Part shown: positions 16,769-25,721 of the stretch, piece after piece
How positions within the stretch are numbered: position 1 is the first letter of the stretch
How the letters are laid out: each line of letters begins with the position of its first letter
Assembly (NCBI RefSeq): GCF_001570525.1
Contig: NZ_BBXC01000010.1
Location: 558,001-622,000 of the forward strand
Direction: 5' to 3'
Length of the DNA: 64,000 bases
Source: Herbidospora sakaeratensis
GTDB lineage: Bacteria > Actinomycetota > Actinomycetes > Streptosporangiales > Streptosporangiaceae
The notes under the pieces: model-generated
The model's input: only the letters and a program-made list of their open reading frames with translations
Databases searched by the model: none
What the model was told of the DNA's origin: nothing
Program-made: the position numbers and the translations under genes

Positions 16769-18196
16769 GTGCCCGACTTCCTTGGCCGCTACCGCCTTGA
16801 TCCGATCAGGCTCGGCCGGGGCGGCATGGGCGAGGTGTGGGGCGCGACGGACACTCGCCTTGATCGGCGCGTCGCCATCAAGTACGTGCTGCTCCCTGAC
16901 ACCGAACTCAACCAGCGTTTCATCCGGGAGGCCCGGGCGCTGTCGAAGCTGACCCATCCCGGCGTGCCGGCGCTGTATGACTTCGGTCGTGACGCCGATC
17001 GCCACTACATGATCATGCAATTCATCGACGGTAACACGCTGCGGGATGTCGTCGCCGAACACGCGCCGCTGCCGATCGGCTGGGTGGCATCCATCGGCGC
17101 CCAGATCGCGGCGGTCCTGCACGCCGCTCATTCCCACGGAATCCTGCATCGCGACCTGAAGCCGTCGAATCTCATACTCGGCCGAGACGGCTCGGTGAGC
17201 GTGTTGGACTTCGGGCTGGCGTTCCTGCACGACGCCGACACGGTCGAGCTCACCACGACGGGCCACCAACTCGGCACCGCCGCCTACATGTCTCCGGAGC
17301 AGGTCGAGGCCAAGCCCGCCTCTGAGAAGACCGACGTCTACGCCCTCGGCTGTGTTCTGTACGAAATCGCCACTGGTCTACCGCTTTTCACTGGCCCAGG
17401 CGACCACAGTGTCAAAACGCAGCACGTTACGACCCCGGCTACCCCGGCAGGTCGGTACCGCGCCGACATGCCGAGAGGACTCGACGAGCTTCTGCTGGCC
17501 ATGGTGGAGAAAAACCCGGCCGACCGGCCCCGCGGCATGCGTGAGGTCCACGAAGGCTTGATGCCCTACCTGTCGGGAACCAGCCGACTCGGCGACATGA
17601 CGGAGAACTCCCCGAGCCCGCTCACTCTCTATGCACAGGCTGTCAGCAGGACCGTCGCCGGGTCGGCCTCTGGAACGGCGCCGCCTGCCGAGGCGCGCCC
17701 TGCCGACTTCCACCGCACCAGACGCGACGCCCGATCCTTGATCCGGGACTCCCGATATGGTGAGGCTGTCGAACTCCTGAACGAGGCACTGGCTCGCACG
17801 CCTGACGCCCACGACCTGCGGGAACAGCTCGCCGAAGGCTACTTCTCCGCACACGACTATGAGCGGGCCGCCCGCGAATACCGGCGCCTCGCCGACGTCG
17901 GCGAGGCGGAGCAAGCCTTCCACCATCGGCTCCAGGAAGCGGTCTGCCACGTCCACCTCGGGCAACTCGACTCGGCGCTCGACCTGATGGTCGCTCTGCT
18001 GGCCGACACTCAGTCGGAAGACAACCCTCAGGCGCTTGAACTCCGGCGCCATATAGGCGAACTCGAGCGCGACGCCGGTCACCGGGATCGGGCTCGGCGC
18101 ACGTTCACCGGCCTCCTCGCCGATCTACGCCGAATCTTCGGCGAGGAGCACCCCGCCACGGACCGAGTGCGGCAACTGCTTGGCGCAATTGCATAA
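16769..18196 (+). CDS. Serine/threonine protein kinase with TPR-like C-terminus (module 2)
   Basis: About 475 residues. The glycine loop GRGGMGEVW, VAIKYV lysine, HRDLKPSNL, DFGLA and SPEQ motifs are intact. After the kinase domain (about 1-265) comes a linker and then tetratricopeptide-like repeats (for example EAVELLNEALARTPDAHDL, YERAAREYRRLADVGEAEQ), likely a protein-binding arm. The GTG at 16769 follows AGGAGG at five bases and is preferred over the ATG at 16751 that overlaps the methylase stop. It is the last gene of the operon. Its natural substrate may be the adjacent methylase or the Hsd subunits; that is inference from gene order. Confidence 0.88.
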   Translation: MPDFLGRYRLDPIRLGRGGMGEVWGATDTRLDRRVAIKYVLLPDTELNQRFIREARALSKLTHPGVPALYDFGRDADRHYMIMQFIDGNTLRDVVAEHAPLPIGWVASIGAQIAAVLHAAHSHGILHRDLKPSNLILGRDGSVSVLDFGLAFLHDADTVELTTTGHQLGTAAYMSPEQVEAKPASEKTDVYALGCVLYEIATGLPLFTGPGDHSVKTQHVTTPATPAGRYRADMPRGLDELLLAMVEKNPADRPRGMREVHEGLMPYLSGTSRLGDMTENSPSPLTLYAQAVSRTVAGSASGTAPPAEARPADFHRTRRDARSLIRDSRYGEAVELLNEALARTPDAHDLREQLAEGYFSAHDYERAAREYRRLADVGEAEQAFHHRLQEAVCHVHLGQLDSALDLMVALLADTQSEDNPQALELRRHIGELERDAGHRDRARRTFTGLLADLRRIFGEEHPATDRVRQLLGAIA

Positions 18197-18280
18197 TGCG
18201 CCCAGTTGTTCCTGCCGGGATTTCTGCAGGACAGTATTGGGCCGATCACTCTGCGAGCACGTTCCGGTTATTGGCGAGCG

Positions 18281-19675
18281 CTATGAGTGATCGTGATCTG
18301 GCGGTACCTCGAATACCGTTCTGGCCGCCTCGATGACGGGCTGGACGGAATCGAGGATGAGCTTCCGCTGAGCGGGTGTCTGTGATCCGGCGTATCTGGC
18401 TGTCGTCTGGTAGGACTCGTGGCCGGCCACCAGTTGCATCACGCCGGGGGCGACGCCGCCGTCCCGGAGCATGGTGATCATCGTGTGCCGCAGAGTGTGC
18501 GGTGTGATGTGCTTGGACAGGCCGCGTTGGCGGGCAAGGGAACGAGCGGGCTGCAAGATGACGTTGCGCTGATTGCCGTAGTCGATGTAACTGCCTGTCG
18601 TCCCGCGGAAGATCGGCTCGTCGAGTTGCCTGCCGCGAGCGTGCTGGAGCAGCAGAGCGGCCAGCTGCGTGCCAATCGGGACCTGGCGCCGCCTCTTGCT
18701 CTTGGGGTACGGCTTGAGCTGCCATTCCTTGCGCCCAGTTCTCTCGTTCAGCAGCAGCGCCCACGTCTGGACAACATGAATGATCCCTCCGGCTGGATCG
18801 AAACCGGACACGTGAAGCCCGGCGAGTTCGCCCCAGCGAAGGCCGGTCGCCATCTGAGTCACGATGAACAGCGCGGTGGCCGGGTCGGTGTCGTAGACCG
18901 CCCGGAGGTAGATCTCAACCTCCGATCCGTACAGCACGGCCGGCGCCGTCACCGGCGCAGCAGGGAGATGGAAGCCGTCACACGGTGTGGAGAACAGCAA
19001 GGGCGGCTCGCCATCCTCGCCCTCGTGCATGGCGGCACGGAAGACGGGCTTGATGGAGCCACGGTAGATCTTGGCGACCGTGCCGGGAGAGAGCGTTCCG
19101 ACCTCGCGCTCCCGTGGGAGCGGTGAACCTGCTGCCTGCCAGAGCCGCAGGATCTCGTCAGACACGCGGCCCGTCTTCTTGGCCGGGAGGCCGTTGGCAT
19201 GAGCCCACAGGCGGGCGGCCTGCTCAGACGAGAGCTGCTTGTCCGGTTGATGTTCGTTGCGGGCGGAGGGTTTGGTGAGCATCCATTCGGCCCACTCGCG
19301 GAGTACACGCCGGGTCACCTTGTTGAGCGCGAGATGACCGAAGAACGGAAACACATGCCGCTCAGCCTCAACTAGATAGTCGTACCGCTGAGTTGGTGAT
19401 GCGGCAGTTCGAATGGCGTAGTTTGTCCGCGCATACTTCTCGAACGTCGGCATCCCTGTCTCGACGGTGGTCTGCTCCACCCCGTGGCAGCCCTTGGGGT
19501 AGCCATCCGGCCGGTTCTCGCCACTGTGCTTAACCAGTGCCGCGAACGTCTGCGCGACCTCAGCGGTGTAGCAGGTCTCGAAATCCTCCCGGGCGTGTCG
19601 CCCACCACCGACCCTCCACTTGACCAGCCAGGACTCCGCTCCGTTCTTCGCGGTCCGCTCGACGATGCGTGCCAT
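18281..19675 (-). CDS. int: Tyrosine recombinase (integrase) of the island
   Basis: 464 residues, with an N-terminal SAM-like DNA-binding region and a C-terminal catalytic domain. Catalytic residues visible: Arg in TGLRWGELAG, HTLRHT, the GHESYQTTARY segment with the His and the Tyr nucleophile. The ATG start follows AGGGGG. The gene lies on the 3' side of tRNA-Lys, about 190 bases away, the usual arrangement for elements that integrate into a tRNA 3' end. It is the boundary marker of the accessory region to its left. No excisionase is seen next to it. Confidence 0.93.
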   Translation of the reverse strand: MARIVERTAKNGAESWLVKWRVGGGRHAREDFETCYTAEVAQTFAALVKHSGENRPDGYPKGCHGVEQTTVETGMPTFEKYARTNYAIRTAASPTQRYDYLVEAERHVFPFFGHLALNKVTRRVLREWAEWMLTKPSARNEHQPDKQLSSEQAARLWAHANGLPAKKTGRVSDEILRLWQAAGSPLPREREVGTLSPGTVAKIYRGSIKPVFRAAMHEGEDGEPPLLFSTPCDGFHLPAAPVTAPAVLYGSEVEIYLRAVYDTDPATALFIVTQMATGLRWGELAGLHVSGFDPAGGIIHVVQTWALLLNERTGRKEWQLKPYPKSKRRRQVPIGTQLAALLLQHARGRQLDEPIFRGTTGSYIDYGNQRNVILQPARSLARQRGLSKHITPHTLRHTMITMLRDGGVAPGVMQLVAGHESYQTTARYAGSQTPAQRKLILDSVQPVIEAARTVFEVPPDHDHS

Positions 19676-19863
19676 GCGAGCCCCCTCTTTGTGGTGCTCG
19701 CATGGTGACGGTACGACACACAGAGAAGGTAGACATGACTCGCCGACCTGGCCAAGAACGGACAGGTGCTTGGGTGCGGGAACACCGGGGGAACATGATC
19801 AAGGCGGCGCCATCGAAAATCCTGATCCATGGATCAGCTTTGAGGCTTCTACCTGCGGTTATC

Positions 19864-19910
19864 TGGTGGGGCGCCAGGGATTCGAACCCTGAACCTACGG
19901 ATTAAAAGTC
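19864..19910. other. Likely island attachment site at tRNA 3' end
   Basis: The 3' half of tRNA-Lys (T-arm and acceptor, with an encoded CCA at 19866-19864) faces the integrase gene. This is the expected crossover region. I found no second copy of this segment to the left within the window, so the other end of the island is outside it. The exact core length cannot be read from one copy. Confidence 0.5.
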
Positions 19911-19938
19911 CGGAGCTCTGCCGTTGAGCTAGCACCCC
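19867..19938 (-). tRNA. tRNA-Lys (anticodon TTT)
   Basis: Minus-strand cloverleaf: acceptor GGGGTGC pairs with GCGCCCC (one G-U), anticodon loop CTTTTAA between CCGGA and TCCGT, T-arm with GGTTCGAATCC. An encoded CCA follows the discriminator A. Right of it is ordinary chromosome, left is the island. Confidence 0.95.
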
Positions 19939-20007
19939 TCGTCTGCAGGGTACAGCGATCGTCTCACCGGAGCGAAGCAGTTCCCTGTGATCAGCCTACC
20001 GGCCGCC

Positions 20008-21159
20008 TCACCGATATGCCGCCACCCCGGTCAGCGCCTCCCCGAGCACCAGCGTGTGAATTTCCTGGGTCCCCTCGTACGTCAACACCGACTCCAGGTT
20101 GTTCATGTGCCGGATGACCGGATACTCCAACGTCACCCCGTTGGCCCCGAGAACCGACCGGGCCTCCCGCGCCACGTCGAGCGCCGCCCGCACGTTGGCC
20201 AGTTTCCCGAAGGACACCTGCTGCGGCCGAAGCGCGCCGGCGTCCTTGAGGCTCCCGAGGTGCAGCGCGGTCAACCCCGCCTGCCCCAACGCCACCGCCA
20301 TCCACGCCAGTTTCTCCTGCGTGAGCTGGAACCCCGCGATCGGCTTCCCGAACTGCACCCGCGTTTTGGCGTACTCGAGAGCGGCTTCGAAACAGGCCCG
20401 TCCTGCCCCGACGACCCCCCACAGGATCCCGAACCGAGCCTCCGACAGACACGAGAGTGGCCCCTTGAGCCCCACCACGTCGAGAACGGCAGAGCCAGGC
20501 AGACGGACGTCGTCGAAGTAGAGGGAGGACGTCACCGAAGCCCGGAGCGACAACTTCCGGTGGATGAGGGGAGCCGAGAACCCGGGAGAGGACGTCGGCA
20601 CCACGAACCCGCGGACCCCGCCGTCGGTCTGGGCCCACACCACCGCGACGTCGGCCACCGATCCGTTGGTGATCCACATCTTCGAGCCGTTGAGGATCCA
20701 GTCGCCGGAGGGGTCCTGCTTGGCGTAGGTCTTCATGTTGCCCGGGTCGGAGCCGTGGTCGGGCTCGGTCAGCCCGAAGCACCCGATGGCCGTCCCGGCC
20801 GCCAGCGAAGGGAGCCACTCCTCTTTCAGCTCCTCGGAGCCGTACTTCCAGATCGGGAACATCGCCAGCGACCCCTGCACCGACACGAACGAGCGCAGGC
20901 CCGAGTCGCCGGCCTCCAGTTCGCGGCAGGCCACCCCGTAGGAGATCGCGTCGAGGCCGGCGCAGCCGTAGCCGGTCAGGTGCATGCCCAGCATGCCGAG
21001 TGAGCCCAGCTCAGGGCCCAGTTCGCGGGCCGGGAAGGTGCCTTCTTCGAACCAGGTCGCGACGTCGGGGAGGATGTGTTCCCTGACGAACCCCTGAGCC
21101 GTGTCCCTGACCAGTCGCTGGTCTGCGGTCAGGCGGTCGTCGAGGTTCAGAAGGTCCAT
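20008..21159 (-). CDS. Acyl-CoA dehydrogenase, glutaryl-CoA dehydrogenase-like
   Basis: 383 residues. Flavoprotein of the acyl-CoA dehydrogenase fold, with GCFGLTEPDHGSDP (FAD/substrate loop), KMWITNG, and the catalytic glutamate in YEGTQEIH near the C-terminus. The YEGT placement and the whole length fit glutaryl-CoA dehydrogenases, which oxidatively decarboxylate glutaryl-CoA to crotonyl-CoA in lysine and tryptophan breakdown. A short-chain substrate other than glutaryl-CoA cannot be excluded. The ATG at 21159 starts MDLLNLDDRLTADQ, matching the family N-terminus; the longer upstream frame is rejected. Divergent from the PspC gene. Confidence 0.85.
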   Translation of the reverse strand: MDLLNLDDRLTADQRLVRDTAQGFVREHILPDVATWFEEGTFPARELGPELGSLGMLGMHLTGYGCAGLDAISYGVACRELEAGDSGLRSFVSVQGSLAMFPIWKYGSEELKEEWLPSLAAGTAIGCFGLTEPDHGSDPGNMKTYAKQDPSGDWILNGSKMWITNGSVADVAVVWAQTDGGVRGFVVPTSSPGFSAPLIHRKLSLRASVTSSLYFDDVRLPGSAVLDVVGLKGPLSCLSEARFGILWGVVGAGRACFEAALEYAKTRVQFGKPIAGFQLTQEKLAWMAVALGQAGLTALHLGSLKDAGALRPQQVSFGKLANVRAALDVAREARSVLGANGVTLEYPVIRHMNNLESVLTYEGTQEIHTLVLGEALTGVAAYR

Positions 21160-21238
21160 GATTGCAGCGTATCCGGGCGGGGTCGGGGTAGGGCCAGGGG
21201 GAATCCCGATGTGCCATAGACGACAAAAGGGGCACGCT

Positions 21239-21640
21239 ATGGACATGAACGAGATACAGCCCAGTGGCCACGTCAAGCAGCTTCGCCGGACTCGCAACGG
21301 CCGGATCGTCGCCGGGGTGTGCTCCGGTGTCGGCCAGTACATCGGCGTCGACCCGAACATCCTGCGGATCGTCCTCGCGGTGGCGTCGTTCTTCGGCGGC
21401 CTCGGCATCGGCGTCTACGCCGTCGCCTGGCTCCTGATCCCGAGCGAGGAGAAGAACGCCTCGATCGTGCAGGACCTGATCGAGAAGAACAAGGACAACC
21501 CGACCTGGCTCGACGTCAAGGCCAAGACGCAGGAAGGGTGGGCCAAGGCGACCAAGTCGCACAACGGTCACCAGTCGACCGCTCCGGTCGACCCGTACAC
21601 CGTCCACCCCTACGCCCAGACGAAGCAGCCGAACGACTGA
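21239..21640 (+). CDS. PspC-domain membrane protein
   Basis: 133 residues. A PspC domain covers residues 14-65: LRRTRNGRIVAGVCSGVGQY, then one hydrophobic helix (ILRIVLAVASFFGGLGIGVYAVAWLLIP). The tail is polar. PspC-type proteins sit in the membrane and take part in envelope stress sensing or anti-sigma signalling. The ATG at 21239 is preceded by AAAAGGGG. The stop abuts the stop of the convergent MFS gene. Confidence 0.88.
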   Translation: MDMNEIQPSGHVKQLRRTRNGRIVAGVCSGVGQYIGVDPNILRIVLAVASFFGGLGIGVYAVAWLLIPSEEKNASIVQDLIEKNKDNPTWLDVKAKTQEGWAKATKSHNGHQSTAPVDPYTVHPYAQTKQPND

Positions 21641-22927
21641 TCACGAGGTGTGCACCTTGGCGATGATCTCCGTTCGGGATTCCGTCCACGCGATGGCCAG
21701 GATGGCCGCGGCGCTCAGCCCGGCCACCCCGGCCAGCGCCACGACCGGTTCCGGGCCGAGGATCTGCGCGAGCGCGCCGCCGATGAGGATGCCGACACCC
21801 TGTGAGGCCAGCAGGCCTGACTGCACCAGGCCGAACGCCTGACCCCGTCGTTCGGGGGGCACGCACTGGACGAAGGCGGCGTTGGCCGCCAGCTGGTATG
21901 CGCCTCCCACGCCGGACAGGATCCAGAGCACCAGCACGATCTCCAACGGCGGGCGCATGGCGCACACGACCAGCGGAGCGCAGGTCAGCATGGCCATCCA
22001 GCCCATCGTCTTGAGACGGGTGCTGGGGTTGACGAACCTGCTGAACAGGAACGCCCCAAGGACCGTGCCGGTCGGCATGGCGGCCATGAGCAGGCCCGTG
22101 ATCACGGGCACCGGGAGCCCGCCGTCGTCGAGCTCGGCCGCGTAGGGGACCGCGATCCCCTCGGGCAGCACGTAGAAGCCGCACAACCAGGCGAACAGCA
22201 CGAGCGTGCGCAGCCGCCGGTCGCCGAAGACCAGCCGGGCGCCCGCGGCGGTCATCGTCCACATCGAGGGTTTTCCGCCGTCGGCCGACACGGTGGCCGA
22301 TCTGCGGCTCACCCCGGCGACGATGATGAGGGCCGAGGCCAGGAACGTGGCGCAGTCGAGCGCCAGCGCCCGATAGGGGCCCAGACCGGCGATGACGGCT
22401 CCGCCGGCCGCGAATCCGAGCATCTGGACGGCCTGGTTCGTCATGTTCTGCAGGGCGCTGCCGGCGACGTACCGGTCGCCTTCGAGGATCTCGGGCAGCA
22501 GCGCGGCGCGCGCGGCCGAGAACGGCGCGCTGAGCAGCACCACCAGGAAGACCAGCACGCACAACACCGGGAACGGCACGCCGGGGACCGCCATGATCGC
22601 GACCATCAGGGCCCGCAGGACGTCGCAGACGAGCATGACCTGGCGGCGCGGGTAGCGGTCGGCGAGACCGGCCAGCAGCGGGCCGCCCAGGATCGGCGGC
22701 AGATAGGTCAGCGCGTAGACGGCCGCCGTGGCGAGCGCCGACTGGGTGCGGTTGTATACGAGCACCGCGAGGGCGACCTGCGCGAGCTGGTCGCCGAGCA
22801 GGGACAACCCCTGGCCGAGCCACAGGGCCCGGAACTCCTTGATCGCGATGACTTCGCCGTATGTCGCTTGGCGCTCCGCTGGTCGGCGGTGTCTCCCCGG
22901 CAGTTTTCCGGGCTTCGTGGCCGCCAT
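21641..22927 (-). CDS. MFS transporter (enterobactin exporter EntS-like type)
   Basis: 428 residues, about twelve hydrophobic segments. It has the MFS loop motif ADRYPRRQVML between helices 2 and 3 and a large central loop. The layout fits the MFS_3/EntS-like exporters common in actinobacteria. The substrate cannot be told from sequence. The ATG at 22927 follows GGAGAG. Confidence 0.85.
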   Translation of the reverse strand: MAATKPGKLPGRHRRPAERQATYGEVIAIKEFRALWLGQGLSLLGDQLAQVALAVLVYNRTQSALATAAVYALTYLPPILGGPLLAGLADRYPRRQVMLVCDVLRALMVAIMAVPGVPFPVLCVLVFLVVLLSAPFSAARAALLPEILEGDRYVAGSALQNMTNQAVQMLGFAAGGAVIAGLGPYRALALDCATFLASALIIVAGVSRRSATVSADGGKPSMWTMTAAGARLVFGDRRLRTLVLFAWLCGFYVLPEGIAVPYAAELDDGGLPVPVITGLLMAAMPTGTVLGAFLFSRFVNPSTRLKTMGWMAMLTCAPLVVCAMRPPLEIVLVLWILSGVGGAYQLAANAAFVQCVPPERRGQAFGLVQSGLLASQGVGILIGGALAQILGPEPVVALAGVAGLSAAAILAIAWTESRTEIIAKVHTS

Positions 22928-23029
22928 TTCTCTCCGCTGAGCTCAGGCCGTAGCTGACAGGCTGTGTTCAGTATGTCACCTACAGTGCCTATAGCGCTCG
23001 CGAATCGCAACCCTGCGATTACCGGGCGA

Positions 23030-23371
23030 CTACCATCCGAGTTCGTGCAGGCGGTCGTCGTCGATGCCGAAGTGGTGGGCGATCTCGTGGACGACCGTGA
23101 TCTGAACCTCTTCAACGACGTCAGCCTCGGTTTCACAGATTGCCAAGGTCGGATTTCGGTAGATCTCGATGCGGTCGGGAAGCACTCCTGAGTACCACTC
23201 GCCCCGCTCCGTGAGCGGAACGCCGGTGTAGAGACCGAGGAGGTCAGGTTCGGGCGGATCGTCCACGACCACGACGACGACGTTGTCCATGACTTTGGCC
23301 AGATCGGGCGGGATCAGGTCGAGGGCCTCGGCCACGAGCTCCTCGAACTTGCTCCTCGAGACGTCGATCAC
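23030..23371 (-). CDS. Small zincin-like metallopeptidase family protein
   Basis: 113 residues with HEIAHHFGIDDDRLHELG at the C-terminus: the HExxH zinc motif with a downstream acidic residue, typical of the small actinobacterial PF06262-type family. No signal peptide, so cytoplasmic. Starts at GTG 23371, close to the divergent metallophosphoesterase gene. Biological role unknown for the family. Confidence 0.88.
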   Translation of the reverse strand: MIDVSRSKFEELVAEALDLIPPDLAKVMDNVVVVVVDDPPEPDLLGLYTGVPLTERGEWYSGVLPDRIEIYRNPTLAICETEADVVEEVQITVVHEIAHHFGIDDDRLHELGW

Positions 23372-23417
23372 ACGTCAAATCTACTTCCCCGTGGTTTTCG
23401 GGTAGACAGGAAGGAAC

Positions 23418-25013
23418 GTGGATTTGCCGAAGTGGGGGGAATCCGTGATCCGGTTTCTTCGGGGCCGGTTCATGCGGTTTCTGACAGTCGTCGTGGTCGC
23501 CCTGGCCGGAGCCTGGCTGGGGCTTTTGTTCGGCGCGTCCGTGCAGACCCCGATCGGCCCCGCCGACATCAACATGGCGCTGCGGCCCTCCTTCGACGGG
23601 GGCACGGTCGTCGACGTGCGGCCCCTGGGAACGCTCCGGTTCGACACCCACTCGGGGCCGGTGCAGCTCAACCTGAGCATCGAGGCGGTCCACCCCGAGG
23701 CGGCCGAGGAGATCCTGCAGAACCCCCGATGGGCCGACCGGCTGCCCGAGACCATCGAGACCGACCTCATGGGCGGCGTCCAAGACCTGCTCGTCAGGGC
23801 CGCGGTCGGCGCGGTGCTGGCCGGCTTCCTCGGCGGGCTGATCGTCTTCCGCGACGTCTTCCGCGGCCTGTGGAGCGGCCTGGGCTCGATCCTGCTGGTC
23901 GGCGCGATGGCCGTCACGGCCGCGCTGAGCTTCAACCCCCAGGCGATCGCCGAACCCCGCTACACGGGCCTGCTGACAGGCGTGCCGTCACTGGTGGGCA
24001 ACGCCCAGTCGATCGTCACCAAGTTCTCCGAATACCGGGGCCAGCTGGCCAAACTCGTCACGAACATCAGCCGTCTGTACGAAGCCGGCTCGACCCTCCC
24101 CATCTACGATCCCGACCCCGACACGATCAGGGTCCTGCACATCTCCGACCTGCACATCTACCCGCCGGGCTGGAACGTGGTGCGATCTCTGATCGACCAG
24201 TTCAAGATCAACCTGGTCATCGACACCGGCGACATCAGCGACCACGGCACCAAGATCGAGAACTCCTTCGTCGAGGAGATCGGCGACCTGGGCATCCCCT
24301 ACGTGTTCGTCCGGGGCAACCACGACTCGATGGAGACCCAGAAGGCGGTGGCGAAGCAGAAGAACGCGATCGTCCTCGACGACCGGGTCGCCGAGGTCGA
24401 GGGTCTGCGCATCTACGGCATCGGCGACCCCCGCTTCACCCCCGACAAATCGGTCGAGGTCGACGAGAACCCCGAGTCGCTGGCCGCCCTGGGCCGTGAG
24501 AAGGCCGCCGGCGTCGCGCCGCCCGAATGGCCGCGTTCGTCGTCGACCACCGCGCCGCAGCGCTCTCCGGTCGATCTGGTGGCCGTCCACGACCCGACGA
24601 TCGGGCGGGCCTTCTACGGGTCGGTGTCGCTGGTGCTGGCGGGGCACGTCCACGCCCGCTCGACCGAGTTGTCGCCCACCGGCACCCGGCTGATGGTCCA
24701 GGGATCGACCGGCGGAGCGGGGCTGCGGGGCCTCGAACACGACGAGCCCACCCCTCTCCAGGCGTCGGTTCTCTACTTCAGCAAGGACACTCACAGGCTC
24801 CAGGCCTGGGACGACATCACCGTCGGGGGGCTGGGAGAGCAACGTATCGCCGTGGAGCGTCAAATCGAGGCCGCGCCAGGTCGTACAATTTTCCCTGTGC
24901 CAGGGAACGCCCCGTCCCCGACGGGAACGATCTCTGACACACCGTCGCCGGTCGCTTTGGCACAGAGGGCAAACGTCCCCTATGCTTCAGAGGTCCCCGA
25001 CGGAGCGCGGTAA
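23418..25013 (+). CDS. Membrane-anchored metallophosphoesterase
   Basis: 531 residues. Hydrophobic segments at about 18-42, 130-145 and 152-170 anchor it; the catalytic calcineurin-like domain follows with all metal motifs: ISDLHI, DTGDISDHG, RGNHDS and GHVHAR. The last 60 residues are disordered and Pro/Ser-rich. Likely a phosphodiesterase or phosphatase facing outside or inside depending on topology. Start GTG at 23418 next to GGAAGGA. It ends just upstream of tRNA-Glu. Confidence 0.88.
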   Translation: MDLPKWGESVIRFLRGRFMRFLTVVVVALAGAWLGLLFGASVQTPIGPADINMALRPSFDGGTVVDVRPLGTLRFDTHSGPVQLNLSIEAVHPEAAEEILQNPRWADRLPETIETDLMGGVQDLLVRAAVGAVLAGFLGGLIVFRDVFRGLWSGLGSILLVGAMAVTAALSFNPQAIAEPRYTGLLTGVPSLVGNAQSIVTKFSEYRGQLAKLVTNISRLYEAGSTLPIYDPDPDTIRVLHISDLHIYPPGWNVVRSLIDQFKINLVIDTGDISDHGTKIENSFVEEIGDLGIPYVFVRGNHDSMETQKAVAKQKNAIVLDDRVAEVEGLRIYGIGDPRFTPDKSVEVDENPESLAALGREKAAGVAPPEWPRSSSTTAPQRSPVDLVAVHDPTIGRAFYGSVSLVLAGHVHARSTELSPTGTRLMVQGSTGGAGLRGLEHDEPTPLQASVLYFSKDTHRLQAWDDITVGGLGEQRIAVERQIEAAPGRTIFPVPGNAPSPTGTISDTPSPVALAQRANVPYASEVPDGAR

Positions 25014-25033
25014 GGACAGAGAGAAATCTCTGC

Positions 25034-25106
25034 GCCCCCATCGTCTAGCGGCCTAGGACACCGCCCTTTCAAGGCGGCGGCACGGGTTCGAATCCCGTTG
25101 GGGGCA
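25034..25106 (+). tRNA. tRNA-Glu (anticodon TTC)
   Basis: Acceptor GCCCCCA pairs with TGGGGGC; anticodon loop CTTTCAA; T-arm GGTTCGAATCC. First gene of a three-tRNA cluster. No CCA encoded. Confidence 0.97.
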
Positions 25107-25203
25107 CGGAAGGGCCAGGAAAACGGCAGGTCGAAGACCTCCGAAGAACTGGTAAGCTACAAAAGCCGAAAGCGAAACGCCGGAAGCGAAAGTAGCGAAG
25201 CAA

Positions 25204-25278
25204 GGTCCTGTAGAGCAGTTTGGAGTGCTCGCCACCCTGTCAAGGTGGAGGTCGCGGGTTCAAGTCCCGTCAGGACCG
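25204..25278 (+). tRNA. tRNA-Asp (anticodon GTC)
   Basis: Acceptor GGTCCTG pairs with CAGGACC; anticodon loop CTGTCAA between CCACC and GGTGG; T-arm GGTTCAAGTCC. Second of the cluster. Confidence 0.97.
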
Positions 25279-25282
25279 CTTG

Positions 25283-25356
25283 GGTCAGGTAGCTCAGTTG
25301 GTACGAGCGACCGCCTGAAAAGCGGTAGGTCGGCGGTTCGACCCCGCCCCTGACCA
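25283..25356 (+). tRNA. tRNA-Phe (anticodon GAA)
   Basis: Acceptor GGTCAGG pairs with CCTGACC; anticodon loop CTGAAAA; T-arm GGTTCGACCCC. Starts four bases after tRNA-Asp. Last of the cluster, followed by a terminator and by an integrase remnant. Confidence 0.96.
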
Positions 25357-25374
25357 CATCTCTTAAGCAGCAGC

Positions 25375-25407
25375 AACGCCCAATCCAAGATCTTTGGATT
25401 GGGCGTT
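25375..25407 (+). terminator. Terminator hairpin of the tRNA cluster
   Basis: A perfect 14-bp stem (AACGCCCAATCCAA with TTGGATTGGGCGTT) and five-base loop, 18 bases after tRNA-Phe. The T-tract after it is weak, common for actinobacterial terminators. Confidence 0.75.
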
Positions 25408-25429
25408 CGTCGTTTCTGCGTGACAAGGG

Positions 25430-25640
25430 GTCGTGCAGACGCTTGGGAAGGTGCGCGGGCCGGGTGTGGCCGTGGACGAGCCCGGCGATGTTCTCCAGAG
25501 GCATTCCGGAGCCGGAGGGCAGGGAGACGACGGTGCCGCGCGGCTCACGGGGGTCCACTTGCCTCCGCGGTGTCCCGCTCTGTTGAAGAAGATGCTCGAC
25601 GTTGTTCGGGCACCCCGTCTTCTTCCTCGGTGTCCCGGCG
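25430..25640 (-). pseudogene. Decayed tyrosine-integrase C-terminus next to tRNA-Phe
   Basis: Minus-strand frames contain recognisable pieces of an integrase of the type carried by actinobacterial integrative elements: FFNRAGHRGGKWTP in one frame, then PREPRGTVVSLPSGSGMPLE and NIAGLVHGHT in the next, against the family pattern WTPRELRHT...LLSDxGMPLExIxxLVGH. The catalytic RELRHT is damaged to REPRGT and there is at least one frameshift. It lies just past the 3' end of tRNA-Phe, where such elements insert. A fossil insertion. Confidence 0.5.
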
Positions 25641-25721
25641 CGCCAGAGGGGGCATGGCCGGCGTACACGAGGGAATGCCGCACATGAGCACGTCATGTGC
25701 GGCATTCTTCGCGGCTCTCGC

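Noticed and set aside
332-18196. Pgl/BREX type 2 system
   Set aside because: No PglZ alkaline-phosphatase domain, no PglY/BrxC ATPase, and the kinases are short and lack PglW features.
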